Assembly (NCBI GenBank): GCA_035317605.1
Contig: DATHGT010000370.1
Coordinates: 1-13,458 of the forward strand
Reading direction: 5' to 3'
Origin: DATHGT01 sp035317605
GTDB lineage: Bacteria; Methylomirabilota; Methylomirabilia; Rokubacteriales; CSP1-6
DNA length: 13,458 bases
In this document: positions 5,935 through 12,422 of the stretch, in pieces
How the letters are laid out: each line of letters starts with the position of its first letter
Position numbering within the stretch: position 1 is the stretch's first letter
Translations under genes and position numbers: made by a program
The notes under the pieces: generated by a model
Database searches by the model: none
What the model saw: only the letters and a program-made list of their open reading frames with translations
Told to the model about the DNA's origin: nothing

Positions 5935-8900
5935 ATGCGTGCGACGGGTGACGTCGTGATCGCGGAAGATCGTGCGCGCCGGGCGGTGGAGCTGGCGGAG
6001 GCGCTCTTGCGCGAGGCGCGGGCGCAGCAGACCGGCGAGGAGCACGCCCAGGCCCGGAAGCTCGCCCGGATGATGGCCGATCCCCACGGCAAGGAGCTGA
6101 CGATCGCGCTGGCCGATCAGGCCTTCCGCAGCCGCCGCCCCGAGCGCATCGCCGATCAGCTCGCCTACCTGCTCGAGCGCTATGGCGTGCCCCAGTACAT
6201 GGACTGGTGGGAGCGCGTCGCGCTGCTGCTGGGTGGCGCGATGGCGCACTATCTGCCGAGCCTGGTCGTGCCACCCATCGTGGCCCGCCTGCGCCAGGAA
6301 ACGCAGAACATGATCCTGCCCGGCGAGGAGGAAGACCTGCGCCGGTATCTCGACGAACGCCGCCACGCGGGCGTGCGCCTCAATCTCAATCAGCTCGGCG
6401 AGGCGATCCTCGGCGAGGGTGAGGCGGCGCGCCGGCTGGAGGCGTACGTGGCGCTGCTCGCGCGCGACGACGTCGAGTACATCTCGGTCAAGGTCTCGTC
6501 GATCGCCAGCCAGATCGAGCTGTGGGCCTTCCGCGACACCGTGGCGCGCGTGGCCGAGCGTCTGCGCACGCTCTACCGGGCGGCGGCGCGGCACGTGTAC
6601 CGCCATGCCGACGGCAGCGTCACGCCGAAGTTCATCAACCTGGACATGGAGGAGTATCGCGATCTGGATCTCACGGTCACCGCGTTCCGCGAGGTGCTGG
6701 ACGAGCCCGAGTTTCTCCCGCTCCGCGCGGGGATCGTGCTCCAGGCGTATCTGCCGGACTCGTACCGCGTCCAGCGCGCGCTGACGGACTGGGCGCACGC
6801 CCGGCGGCAGCGTGGCGGGGCGCCGATCAAGCTGCGCATCGTCAAGGGGGCGAACCTCGCCATGGAGCGCATCGAGGCCGCCGTGCACGGCTGGCCTCAG
6901 GCGCCCTACCAGACCAAGCGCGAGGTGGACGCCAACTACAAGCGCATGCTCGAGCACGGCTGCCGGCCCGAGCACGCGGAGGCCGTGCACCTCGGGGTGG
7001 CCAGCCACAACCTGTTCGACGTCGCCTATGGCTTGGTGCTGCGCGAGGTCAACCACGTCGAGCCGTGGGTCGAGTTCGAGATGCTCGAGGGCATGGCCAA
7101 TCATCAGGCCCGCGCGGTGCAGGCCCGCGCGGGAGGGCTGTTGCTCTACGCGCCGGTCGTACGCGCGGAGGATTTCCACAGCGCGATCGCGTACCTGGTC
7201 CGCCGGCTCGACGAGAACACCGCGCCCGAGAACTTCCTGCGCCACGTGTTCGACCTCGAGCCGGACTCGCCGGCGTTCATGGCCGAGCGCGATCGCTTCC
7301 TGGCCGCGTTCGACCTGGTGGAGACGCTCTCCGATGCGCCCCGCCGCACCCAGGACCGGCGCGCCGAGGCCGACGCTCCGCATGGCCCGCGCGACGTCGT
7401 GTTCGCGAACGATCCCGGCACCGACTGGACGTTGTCGGCCAATCGCGAGTGGATCGAGGACGCCGTCGAGCGCTGGCGCGGGCGTTCGCTGGAAGCGATT
7501 CCGCTCCAGATCGGCGGCGCGCTCAGCGCGGGCTCGCGGCAGGGCGAGGGATGTGACCCCTCGCGCCCCGAGCGTGTCGCCTATCGTTACGCGCTGGCCG
7601 GCGCCGCCGACGTCGACCGCGCGCTCGCGATCGCCCGCGCGGCTCAGCCGGGCTGGGCGGGGCTCGGACGCGATGCCCGCGAGGCGCGGCTCGAGGCGTG
7701 CGCGGCGATACTCGGCCGACGGCGCGACGAGCTGATCGGCGCCATGATCCTCGACGGCGCCAAGACCGTGACGGAGGCGGACGCCGAGGTCTGCGAAGCC
7801 GTCGACTTCGCGCGCTACTACGCGCGGGCACTGCGTGACGTGGCCGACGAGGTGAGCGACTGCCGCATGGAGGCGCTCGGCGTGGTGGTCGTCACGCCGC
7901 CGTGGAACTTCCCGCTCTCGATCCCCGCGGGCGGGGTGCTGGCGGCGCTGGCCGCCGGCAACGCGGTCGTGCTCAAGCCCGCGCCCGAGGCGGTGCTGGT
8001 CGGCTGGCGGCTGGCGAGCTGTCTCTGGGACGCCGGAATCCCGCGCGAGGTTCTTCAATTCGTGCCGTGTCCCGACGACGAGATCGGTCGGGGGCTCGTG
8101 ACCGACCCGCGCGTGGGCGCCGTCGTCCTCACCGGCTCGGTGGAGACCGCGCGCCTGTTCCTCGGCTGGCGGCCGGACCTGACCCTGTTCGCGGAGACGA
8201 GCGGAAAGAACGCGATTGTGATCACGTCGCTCGCCGATCGCGACCAGGCCATCCGCGATCTGGTCCATTCCGCGTTCGGTCACAACGGCCAGAAGTGCTC
8301 GGCGGCCAGCCTGGCCATCTGCGAGGCCGAGGTGTACGACGACCCCGCCTTCCGGCGCCAGCTCCGCGACGCCGCCGTCAGCCTCGCGATGGGCAGCGCG
8401 TGGGAGCTGGGACGTCGCATCACCCCACTGACCCAGGCGCCCGGCGCCGCGCTCCGGCGCGCGCTCACCGTGCTCGACGAGGGGGAGTCATGGCTGCTCG
8501 AGCCGAGGCCGTCGCCGGACAACCCGCGGCTCTGGTCGCCCGGGATCAAGCTCGGCGTGCAGCCGGGCTCGTTCTTCCACCGCACGGAGTGCTTCGGGCC
8601 CGTGCTCGGACTCATGCGCGCCAACGATCTCGACCACGCCATCGCGCTCGGCAACGCGACGTCGTTCGGGCTCACCGGCGGGATCCAGACCCTCGACGAT
8701 CGCGAGATCGCGCGCTGGGTGGAGCGTGCCGAGGCCGGCAACCTCTACGTCAACCGTCCGATCACCGGCGCCATCGTGCGCCGCCAACCGTTCGGCGGCT
8801 GGAAGGCCTCGTCGGTGGGTCCGGGAGCGAAGGCGGGCGGCCCGAACTACGCCCTCCAGCTCGCGCGCTGGCATCAGGTGACGCTGCCCGACGACGACGA

Positions 8901-9474
8901 CGAGCCGCTGCCCGAACCGCTTGCCGGGCTGCTCGCGCGGTGTCTGGCCGAGCTGTCGGACGATAGGGCCAGCGCGCTGGTGAGGGCGAGCGCGTCCAGT
9001 TACGCGCGGGCGTGGCGCGATCACTTCAGCCGCGAGCACGACCCGAGCGCGATCCGCGGCGAGTCGAACGTGTTCCGCTATCGTCCGTGCCGCCGCGTGA
9101 TCGTGCGCGCGGCGGCCGCGACCGTCGCGCTGGCCCAGGTGGTTTTCGCCGCGGCGGTCAGCGGTGTCCCCCTGACCGTGAGCTTGACCCCCGATTCACC
9201 GCCTGGACCGTGGCGGGCCGGATGTGAAGGCGTCGACGTGATCGTCGAAGCCGAGGCGGGATTCGTCGAGCGTTTGTCCCATCCCGCGGACGCCGAGCGG
9301 GTGCGCGCGCTGGCGCCGCTCTCGACCGCCGCCCGCGCCGCCGCCAACGCGGCCGGCGTCACCGTCGTCGACGCGCCCGTCCTCGCCAACGGCCGCCTGG
9401 AGCTGCGCTGGTACCTCCGCGAGCAAACCGTCTCCCGCGTCCTCCACCGCTACGGCAACGTCCCCGGCGCGTAG
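5935..9474 (+). CDS. putA: Bifunctional proline dehydrogenase / L-glutamate gamma-semialdehyde dehydrogenase
   Basis: The enzyme oxidises proline to glutamate in two steps, with FAD and then NAD, channelling the intermediate. From ATG 5935 it has 1179 residues. The FAD proline dehydrogenase barrel comes first, to about residue 450 (KGAN with K304; ASHNLFDVAYG; RRLDEN with R423/R424). The aldehyde dehydrogenase domain follows, at about 480-1010 (TPPWNFPLSIPAGG; catalytic E754 in AETSGKNA; nucleophile C788 in GQKCSAAS; FGPVLG). The C-terminal ALDH-superfamily-like domain ends in YLREQ and HRYGN, seen in long PutAs. There is no ribbon-helix-helix N-terminus, so it is a catalytic-only long form that cannot repress itself. 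The frame is open back to 5785, but that part is repeat-like spacer; TACACT nine bases before 5935 and the onset of helical sequence favour 5935 (ATG 5884 is an alternative). Its stop lies nine bases from the convergent vapC stop. Confidence 0.93.
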   Translation: MRATGDVVIAEDRARRAVELAEALLREARAQQTGEEHAQARKLARMMADPHGKELTIALADQAFRSRRPERIADQLAYLLERYGVPQYMDWWERVALLLGGAMAHYLPSLVVPPIVARLRQETQNMILPGEEEDLRRYLDERRHAGVRLNLNQLGEAILGEGEAARRLEAYVALLARDDVEYISVKVSSIASQIELWAFRDTVARVAERLRTLYRAAARHVYRHADGSVTPKFINLDMEEYRDLDLTVTAFREVLDEPEFLPLRAGIVLQAYLPDSYRVQRALTDWAHARRQRGGAPIKLRIVKGANLAMERIEAAVHGWPQAPYQTKREVDANYKRMLEHGCRPEHAEAVHLGVASHNLFDVAYGLVLREVNHVEPWVEFEMLEGMANHQARAVQARAGGLLLYAPVVRAEDFHSAIAYLVRRLDENTAPENFLRHVFDLEPDSPAFMAERDRFLAAFDLVETLSDAPRRTQDRRAEADAPHGPRDVVFANDPGTDWTLSANREWIEDAVERWRGRSLEAIPLQIGGALSAGSRQGEGCDPSRPERVAYRYALAGAADVDRALAIARAAQPGWAGLGRDAREARLEACAAILGRRRDELIGAMILDGAKTVTEADAEVCEAVDFARYYARALRDVADEVSDCRMEALGVVVVTPPWNFPLSIPAGGVLAALAAGNAVVLKPAPEAVLVGWRLASCLWDAGIPREVLQFVPCPDDEIGRGLVTDPRVGAVVLTGSVETARLFLGWRPDLTLFAETSGKNAIVITSLADRDQAIRDLVHSAFGHNGQKCSAASLAICEAEVYDDPAFRRQLRDAAVSLAMGSAWELGRRITPLTQAPGAALRRALTVLDEGESWLLEPRPSPDNPRLWSPGIKLGVQPGSFFHRTECFGPVLGLMRANDLDHAIALGNATSFGLTGGIQTLDDREIARWVERAEAGNLYVNRPITGAIVRRQPFGGWKASSVGPGAKAGGPNYALQLARWHQVTLPDDDDEPLPEPLAGLLARCLAELSDDRASALVRASASSYARAWRDHFSREHDPSAIRGESNVFRYRPCRRVIVRAAAATVALAQVVFAAAVSGVPLTVSLTPDSPPGPWRAGCEGVDVIVEAEAGFVERLSHPADAERVRALAPLSTAARAAANAAGVTVVDAPVLANGRLELRWYLREQTVSRVLHRYGNVPGA

Positions 9475-9480
9475 GGTACC

Positions 9481-9491
9481 GGGTCAGACCC
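9481..9491. repeat. Small palindrome between convergent putA and vapC
   Basis: GGGTCAGACCC is an exact palindrome around a central A. It covers the vapC stop codon (TGA on the minus strand) and lies seven bases after the putA stop. GGTACC, another palindrome, immediately precedes it (9475-9480). The loop is too short for a good RNA hairpin, so a terminator role is doubtful. Confidence 0.35.
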
Positions 9492-9873
9492 CGACAACTT
9501 CGACGTCATATCGCTTGAAGACCCGGTCGTCCGTCATGACGACGAAGCCTTCGACCTGAGCTTGCGCGATCAGCATGCGATCGAAGGGGTCCCGGTGATG
9601 GCGGGGCAGGCTGGAGACGCGCAGGGCATGCTGATGCGTGATCGGCAGGAGCGTCGCGGGAACCTGATCCAGTCGACTCCGAAGGTAATCCATCACGTCG
9701 AACGGGACACGGAGCTTTCCCAGCGCGTGCTTGATCACGATCTCCCACGTACTGGCGGCGGATACGAAGAACGTGTTGTCCGGGGAGCGAAGCCTGGCCA
9801 GGCCAGCCCGAGAGAAGTGCTCAGGGGCTCCGATCACCCACAGCCAGACGTGGGTATCAAGCAGGATCTTCAG
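9484..9873 (-). CDS. vapC: VapC-type PIN-domain toxin, probable CTG start
   Basis: A 129-residue PIN-domain ribonuclease, expected to cut RNA with Mg2+ when free of its antitoxin. Counting from CTG 9873, the acidic active-site residues are visible: D6 in LLDTHVWLW, E44 in STWEIVIK, D95/D98 in RDPFDRMLIAQA and D115/D116 in TDDRVF. This is the PIN subgroup commonly paired with Phd/YefM-like antitoxins. Start choice: relatives begin (M)K-[IL]-LLDTHVWLW, which here corresponds to CTG 9873, with GAGGG (9879-9883) five bases upstream. The only standard in-frame start, ATG 9933, would add a 20-residue Pro/Arg/Ser tail made of antitoxin codons in another frame. With CTG the gene overlaps the antitoxin end by 17 bases, suggesting coupled translation. 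The active site looks intact. Confidence 0.85.
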   Translation of the reverse strand: MKILLDTHVWLWVIGAPEHFSRAGLARLRSPDNTFFVSAASTWEIVIKHALGKLRVPFDVMDYLRSRLDQVPATLLPITHQHALRVSSLPRHHRDPFDRMLIAQAQVEGFVVMTDDRVFKRYDVEVVGV

Positions 9874-10111
9874 CGGTGCCCTCGAACGCGGCCTGGATGT
9901 CTGCGGGAAGCGGGGCAGAGAAGTCGTCGGCAATCCAGATGCGCCCCTTGTCGACGCCGAGAACCTGATCCATTCGTCGAGCAGCGCTCACTGGCACCAG
10001 CCGGGCGACCGGACGGCCAGCCTTGGCGATGACGACCTCTTCGCCCTTGGCGACGCGGGCAAGGAGTTTGGAGAAGTGGGTCTTGGCCTCATGGACGTTC
10101 ACGGTTGCCAT
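9857..10111 (-). CDS. Phd/YefM family antitoxin
   Basis: An 84-residue antitoxin that should bind the downstream PIN toxin and the operon's own promoter. The N-terminal dimerising, DNA-binding part is typical: MATVNVHEAKTHFSKLL, KGEEVVIAKAGRPVARLVP. After residue 45 comes the toxin-binding tail with KGRIWIADDFSAPLP, a motif frequent in antitoxins paired with PIN toxins of this subgroup. I chose ATG 10111 because relatives start there and because TACCCT lies seven bases before it; GTG 10117 would add only two residues. There is no true Shine-Dalgarno site: GGTGATC abuts the ATG, too close to act as one. Its last 17 bases overlap vapC. Confidence 0.88.
   Translation of the reverse strand: MATVNVHEAKTHFSKLLARVAKGEEVVIAKAGRPVARLVPVSAARRMDQVLGVDKGRIWIADDFSAPLPADIQAAFEGTAEDPA
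9879..9883 (-). promoter_or_regulatory. Shine-Dalgarno-like site for vapC CTG start
   Basis: On the minus strand GAGGG ends five bases before CTG 9873, inside the last antitoxin codons. It supports initiation at the CTG that fits the usual PIN-toxin N-terminus. Confidence 0.45.
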
Positions 10112-10118
10112 GATCACC

Positions 10119-10147
10119 AGGGTAGACTAAGTGCTGGACTAAGTAAA
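10119..10147 (-). promoter_or_regulatory. Promoter of the toxin-antitoxin operon
   Basis: On the minus strand TTTACT (10147-10142) and TACCCT (10124-10119) are separated by exactly 17 bases, the ideal sigma-70 spacing. The -10 box lies seven bases before ATG 10111, so the transcript would start at or beside the start codon. The region is also the most A+T-rich in this part of the window. Confidence 0.6.
10125..10144. promoter_or_regulatory. Direct-repeat operator candidate for the antitoxin
   Basis: GACTAAGT occurs at 10125-10132 and 10137-10144, 12 bases start to start, slightly more than one helical turn. The two copies fill the spacer and reach into the -35 box of the toxin-antitoxin promoter, where antitoxin binding would block polymerase. 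Autoregulation is known for Phd/YefM systems; this particular site is inferred. Confidence 0.55.
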
Positions 10148-10154
10148 ATCCGCG

Positions 10155-10179
10155 CTCACGCAGACGGCAGGGGCGTGAG
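10155..10179. promoter_or_regulatory. Inverted repeat in the divergent promoter region
   Basis: CTCACGC (10155-10161) and GCGTGAG (10173-10179) are exact inverted repeats separated by 11 bases. They lie between the divergent antitoxin and substrate-binding-protein genes and 22 bases upstream of TAGGAT. The spacing suits a dimeric regulator, but no regulator gene is present here. Confidence 0.4.
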
Positions 10180-10200
10180 ACGTGGCGGTTGAGACTCTGC

Positions 10201-10206
10201 TAGGAT
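10201..10206 (+). promoter_or_regulatory. Probable -10 box (leaderless) for the binding-protein gene
   Basis: TAGGAT lies eight bases before ATG 10215 with no Shine-Dalgarno site between. This matches the arrangement before the genes at 4818 and 5935. The -35 region is weak (TGAGAC at 10176-10181, 19 bases away). Confidence 0.5.
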
Positions 10207-10214
10207 CGCGCGCC

Positions 10215-10958
10215 ATGAGCCAGATCACTCCGGCCGTTCGTGCTGACCTCGCCCCGGGCGGGACGCTCCGCGCGGGAATCAACTATGGGAACTTCATCCT
10301 CGCCTCCAAGGACCCCGTCACCGGCGAGTCGCGGGGCGTCGCCGTCGACCTGATCGGAGAGATCGCGCGACGGTTGCAGGTGCCCACGGAGATCGTCGCG
10401 TACGACAAGGTCGGGGTCATGGTCGACGACGCGAAGACCGGCTCGTGGGACATCGCGTTCCTCGGCTCGGAGCCCGCGCGGGAGCGCGAGATCAGCTTCA
10501 CCGCGGCCTACCTGGAAATCGAAGCGACGTATCTGGTGCCGGGCGCCTCACCGCTGCGTCACGCCTCCGACGTCGACCGCGACGGGATCACCGTGACCGC
10601 GGCCGCGCGGGCGAACTACGAGCTGTTCCTGAGCCGCACGCTGAAGCACGCCACGCTGACCAGCGCGCCCGACGGCGCCGCGGCCTTCGACCTGCTCGTG
10701 ACGGGCAAGGTCCACGCCCTCGCGGGGCTGAAGGAAGGATTGTTCGGCCTCGCCGAGAAGCTGCCGGGTTCGCGCATCCTCGACGGCCGCTTCATGGGCG
10801 TGCAGCAGTCGATCGGCATCCCCAAGGGGCGCGACGCGGGACTGCAGTTCCTCCGGGCCGTCGTCGAGGATGCGAAAGCCTCCGGTCTGGTCGCCCGCGC
10901 GATCGAGAGAACCGGCGCCCGCGGCGTCACCGTCGCTCCAAGCGTCTCCACCCCCTAG
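10215..10958 (+). CDS. Substrate-binding-protein-like (SBP family 3) protein without signal peptide
   Basis: A 247-residue protein with the fold of periplasmic amino-acid-binding proteins (family 3). It shows the usual run: TLRAGINYGNFILA at the start of lobe 1, SRGVAVDLIGEIARRL near residue 48 (the G-[VF]-x-[VI]-D-[LI] pattern), WDIAFLGSEPAREREISFT near 88, then a second lobe and a return strand (GVQQSIGIPKG). Relatives of about this length exist. It has no signal peptide: the start MSQITPAVRADL is not hydrophobic, and an in-frame TGA at 10176 rules out a longer N-terminus. It may therefore act in the cytoplasm as a ligand sensor or carrier. No cognate family-3 ABC genes are adjacent; the dipeptide transporter next door is convergent and uses a different binding-protein family. 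The ligand is unknown. Its stop is four bases from the convergent operon's last stop. Confidence 0.8.
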   Translation: MSQITPAVRADLAPGGTLRAGINYGNFILASKDPVTGESRGVAVDLIGEIARRLQVPTEIVAYDKVGVMVDDAKTGSWDIAFLGSEPAREREISFTAAYLEIEATYLVPGASPLRHASDVDRDGITVTAAARANYELFLSRTLKHATLTSAPDGAAAFDLLVTGKVHALAGLKEGLFGLAEKLPGSRILDGRFMGVQQSIGIPKGRDAGLQFLRAVVEDAKASGLVARAIERTGARGVTVAPSVSTP

Positions 10959-10962
10959 CGCG

Positions 10963-11346
10963 TCACCTCCCGCGCGCGGCGGTGTAGGCGCGCCAGCCGC
11001 CGTGGGCGGTGATCTCGCGCTGGCCTTCGCAGAGGGCGGGCTCGCCGAGGACGCCGAGCGTTTCGGTGCCGTCCTCCAGGCGGACCTTGCCGATGCAGAG
11101 CCCGGGCGGTTCCTTCAAGAGAATCGCCGCCAGCCCCTCGGGAGGGACCGACCAGACTTCGAGCGCGATCGCGGCGCCGCCCTGGGCCACCCGGATCATC
11201 GCGGGGTGCCGGTCGTCGATGGACCACAGGCGATAGACGGGCGCCGTCCGCGCTTCGCGGACGAACGTGGCCCCGGCGTCGACGAGGTTGGCGTTCAGCT
11301 CGAGCCCGCGCATGAGGGTGCCGTTGACCGCGAGGAGCACGCTCAC
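10963..11346 (-). CDS. Stand-alone allophanate hydrolase C-terminal-like protein
   Basis: A 127-residue protein resembling the C-terminal domain of allophanate hydrolase, which has a gamma-glutamylcyclotransferase-like fold. Matching features: NGTLMRGLELN near residue 8, REARTAPVYRLWSI, MIRVAQGGAAIALEVW, GIGTVELADG-like CIGKVRLEDGTE, and the ending GQREITAHGGWRAYTA. In allophanate hydrolase this domain acts on the N-carboxycarbamate made by the amidase half; here no amidase domain is fused. The GTG start (11346-11344) overlaps the dppF stop as GTGA, so it is the last gene of the dpp operon. Its job is unknown; trimming or modifying a transported amide, urea derivative or gamma-glutamyl compound is a guess from fold and context. 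A longer in-frame reading upstream is dppF in another frame. It stops four bases from the convergent gene. Confidence 0.8.
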   Translation of the reverse strand: MSVLLAVNGTLMRGLELNANLVDAGATFVREARTAPVYRLWSIDDRHPAMIRVAQGGAAIALEVWSVPPEGLAAILLKEPPGLCIGKVRLEDGTETLGVLGEPALCEGQREITAHGGWRAYTAARGR

Positions 11347-12422
11347 GCGAGGGGCTCGTCGAGGCGGTGACAGGCCGCCACGTGGTGGGCGCTCACGCTC
11401 CGGAGCTGGGGCATCTCGCGCGTACACCGCTCGAAGCCGTCGGGACAACGCCCGTGGAAGCGGCACACGGTGGGCGAGGGATCGATCGGACTCCGCGGCT
11501 CTCCCGCGAGTCGGATGCGGGCGCGCCGGGCGCCTGCGGTAGGAGCTGAACAGCGCTCGGCGCTGTGAGGCGACGCTTCAATGATCGTCGAATCGAGCAC
11601 GGGGATGGCCGAGACCAGCGCCCGCGTGTAGGGATGCCGCGGCCGCTCGAAGACCTCGCCGACGGGGCCGGCTTCCACGATGCGCCCGAGGTACATCACG
11701 AGCACGCGGTCGCTCATCAGGCGGACCAGGTTCAGATCGTGCGAGACGAACAGATAGGTCATCCCGAGGCGTCGCCGGAGGTCGGCCAGCAGGTGCAGGA
11801 TCACCGCCTGCACCGAGACGTCGAGCGCGGAGGTCGGCTCGTCGAGCACCAGGAGCGCGGGCTCCAGCGCGATGGCCCGCGCGATGCCCACGCGCTGCTG
11901 CTGCCCGCCCGAGAGCTGATGAGGAAACCGACCGAGCAGCTCGCGCGGCAACCCGACCAGCTCGGCGACGTCCTCGACCCGGCGCCGGGTCTCGCCGCCG
12001 GCCAGCCGGGCGAGGCGACGCAGGGGCTCGGCGATGGTGGCGAACGCGGTGAAGCGCGGGTTGAGGCTGTCGGCCGGATCCTGGAAGACCATCTGGATGC
12101 GCGCGCGCTCGGGCTCGCGGGCGAAGCGTCGCGCCGGGACCGCGCCGACGTCACGGCCGTCGAACACGAGGCGTCCCTCGGTCGGATCGAGGAGCCGGGT
12201 GAGGAGCCGCACCAGCGTGGACTTGCCGCAGCCCGATTCGCCGACGAGCCCGACGCACTCGCCGCGCTCGATCGTGAAGCTGACGTCGTCGACGGCGTGG
12301 AGCCATCGGCGCGTTCCGCGCACGGGGAAGCGCTTGCTCACGCCCTGCACCTCGACGAGCGGGGTCCGCGGGGTGGCCGGCGAAGCGTCCGCCCCGGGCG
12401 CGGTCATCGGCGCGACGCTCAC
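11343..12422 (-). CDS. dppF: Dipeptide/oligopeptide ABC transporter ATP-binding protein (DppF/OppF type)
   Basis: One of the two ATPases that power peptide import, 359 residues from GTG 12422. Walker A is G61-T69 (GESGCGKST), Q-loop Q114, signature LSGGQQQ at 170-176, Walker B LLVLDE at 190-195 and H-loop H228. The C-terminal oligo_HPY extension begins at RHPYTRALVSAIP (262-274) and carries four cysteines (C320, C326, C333, C351) spaced C-X5-C-X6-C-X17-C; such sets hold a [4Fe-4S] cluster in characterised Opp/Dpp ATPases. The GTG overlaps the dppD stop (GTGA); ATG 12407 is an alternative five codons later. Odd: about 19 residues (278-296, STIIEASPHSAERCSAPTAG) lie between VLD and RRARIRLAGE, where relatives have only a few residues. 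That stretch contains the palindromic repeat shared with the putA leader. Confidence 0.93.
   Translation of the reverse strand: MSVAPMTAPGADASPATPRTPLVEVQGVSKRFPVRGTRRWLHAVDDVSFTIERGECVGLVGESGCGKSTLVRLLTRLLDPTEGRLVFDGRDVGAVPARRFAREPERARIQMVFQDPADSLNPRFTAFATIAEPLRRLARLAGGETRRRVEDVAELVGLPRELLGRFPHQLSGGQQQRVGIARAIALEPALLVLDEPTSALDVSVQAVILHLLADLRRRLGMTYLFVSHDLNLVRLMSDRVLVMYLGRIVEAGPVGEVFERPRHPYTRALVSAIPVLDSTIIEASPHSAERCSAPTAGARRARIRLAGEPRSPIDPSPTVCRFHGRCPDGFERCTREMPQLRSVSAHHVAACHRLDEPLA
11550..11587 (-). repeat. Palindromic repeat-like element, copy 2 (inside dppF, in frame)
   Basis: On the minus strand CGATCATTGAAG (11587-11576) is followed 14 bases later by GCCGAGCG (11561-11554), which sits in a hairpin: ACAGCGC, loop CGA, GCGCTGT (11566-11550). 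Copy 1 in the putA leader has the same 12-mer and octamer at nearly the same distance. Here it is translated in frame as extra residues of dppF. The order and spacing make chance less likely, but two copies cannot prove a repeat family. Confidence 0.4.

Noticed and set aside
4755..6092. Long minus-strand open frame opposite the SMP-30-like gene and the putA leader
   Set aside because: No motifs; it spans a terminator, a whole conserved gene and a repeat-like spacer, so it is not a real gene.
5869..8283. Very long open frame on the minus strand opposite putA (about 800 codons)
   Set aside because: It is a codon-bias shadow of a G+C-rich gene: it covers highly conserved PutA coding sequence, has Arg/Gly/Ala/His-rich content and no recognisable motif.
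9562..10192. Plus-strand open frames across the toxin-antitoxin genes
   Set aside because: They are antisense to intact PIN and Phd/YefM sequences and show no family features.
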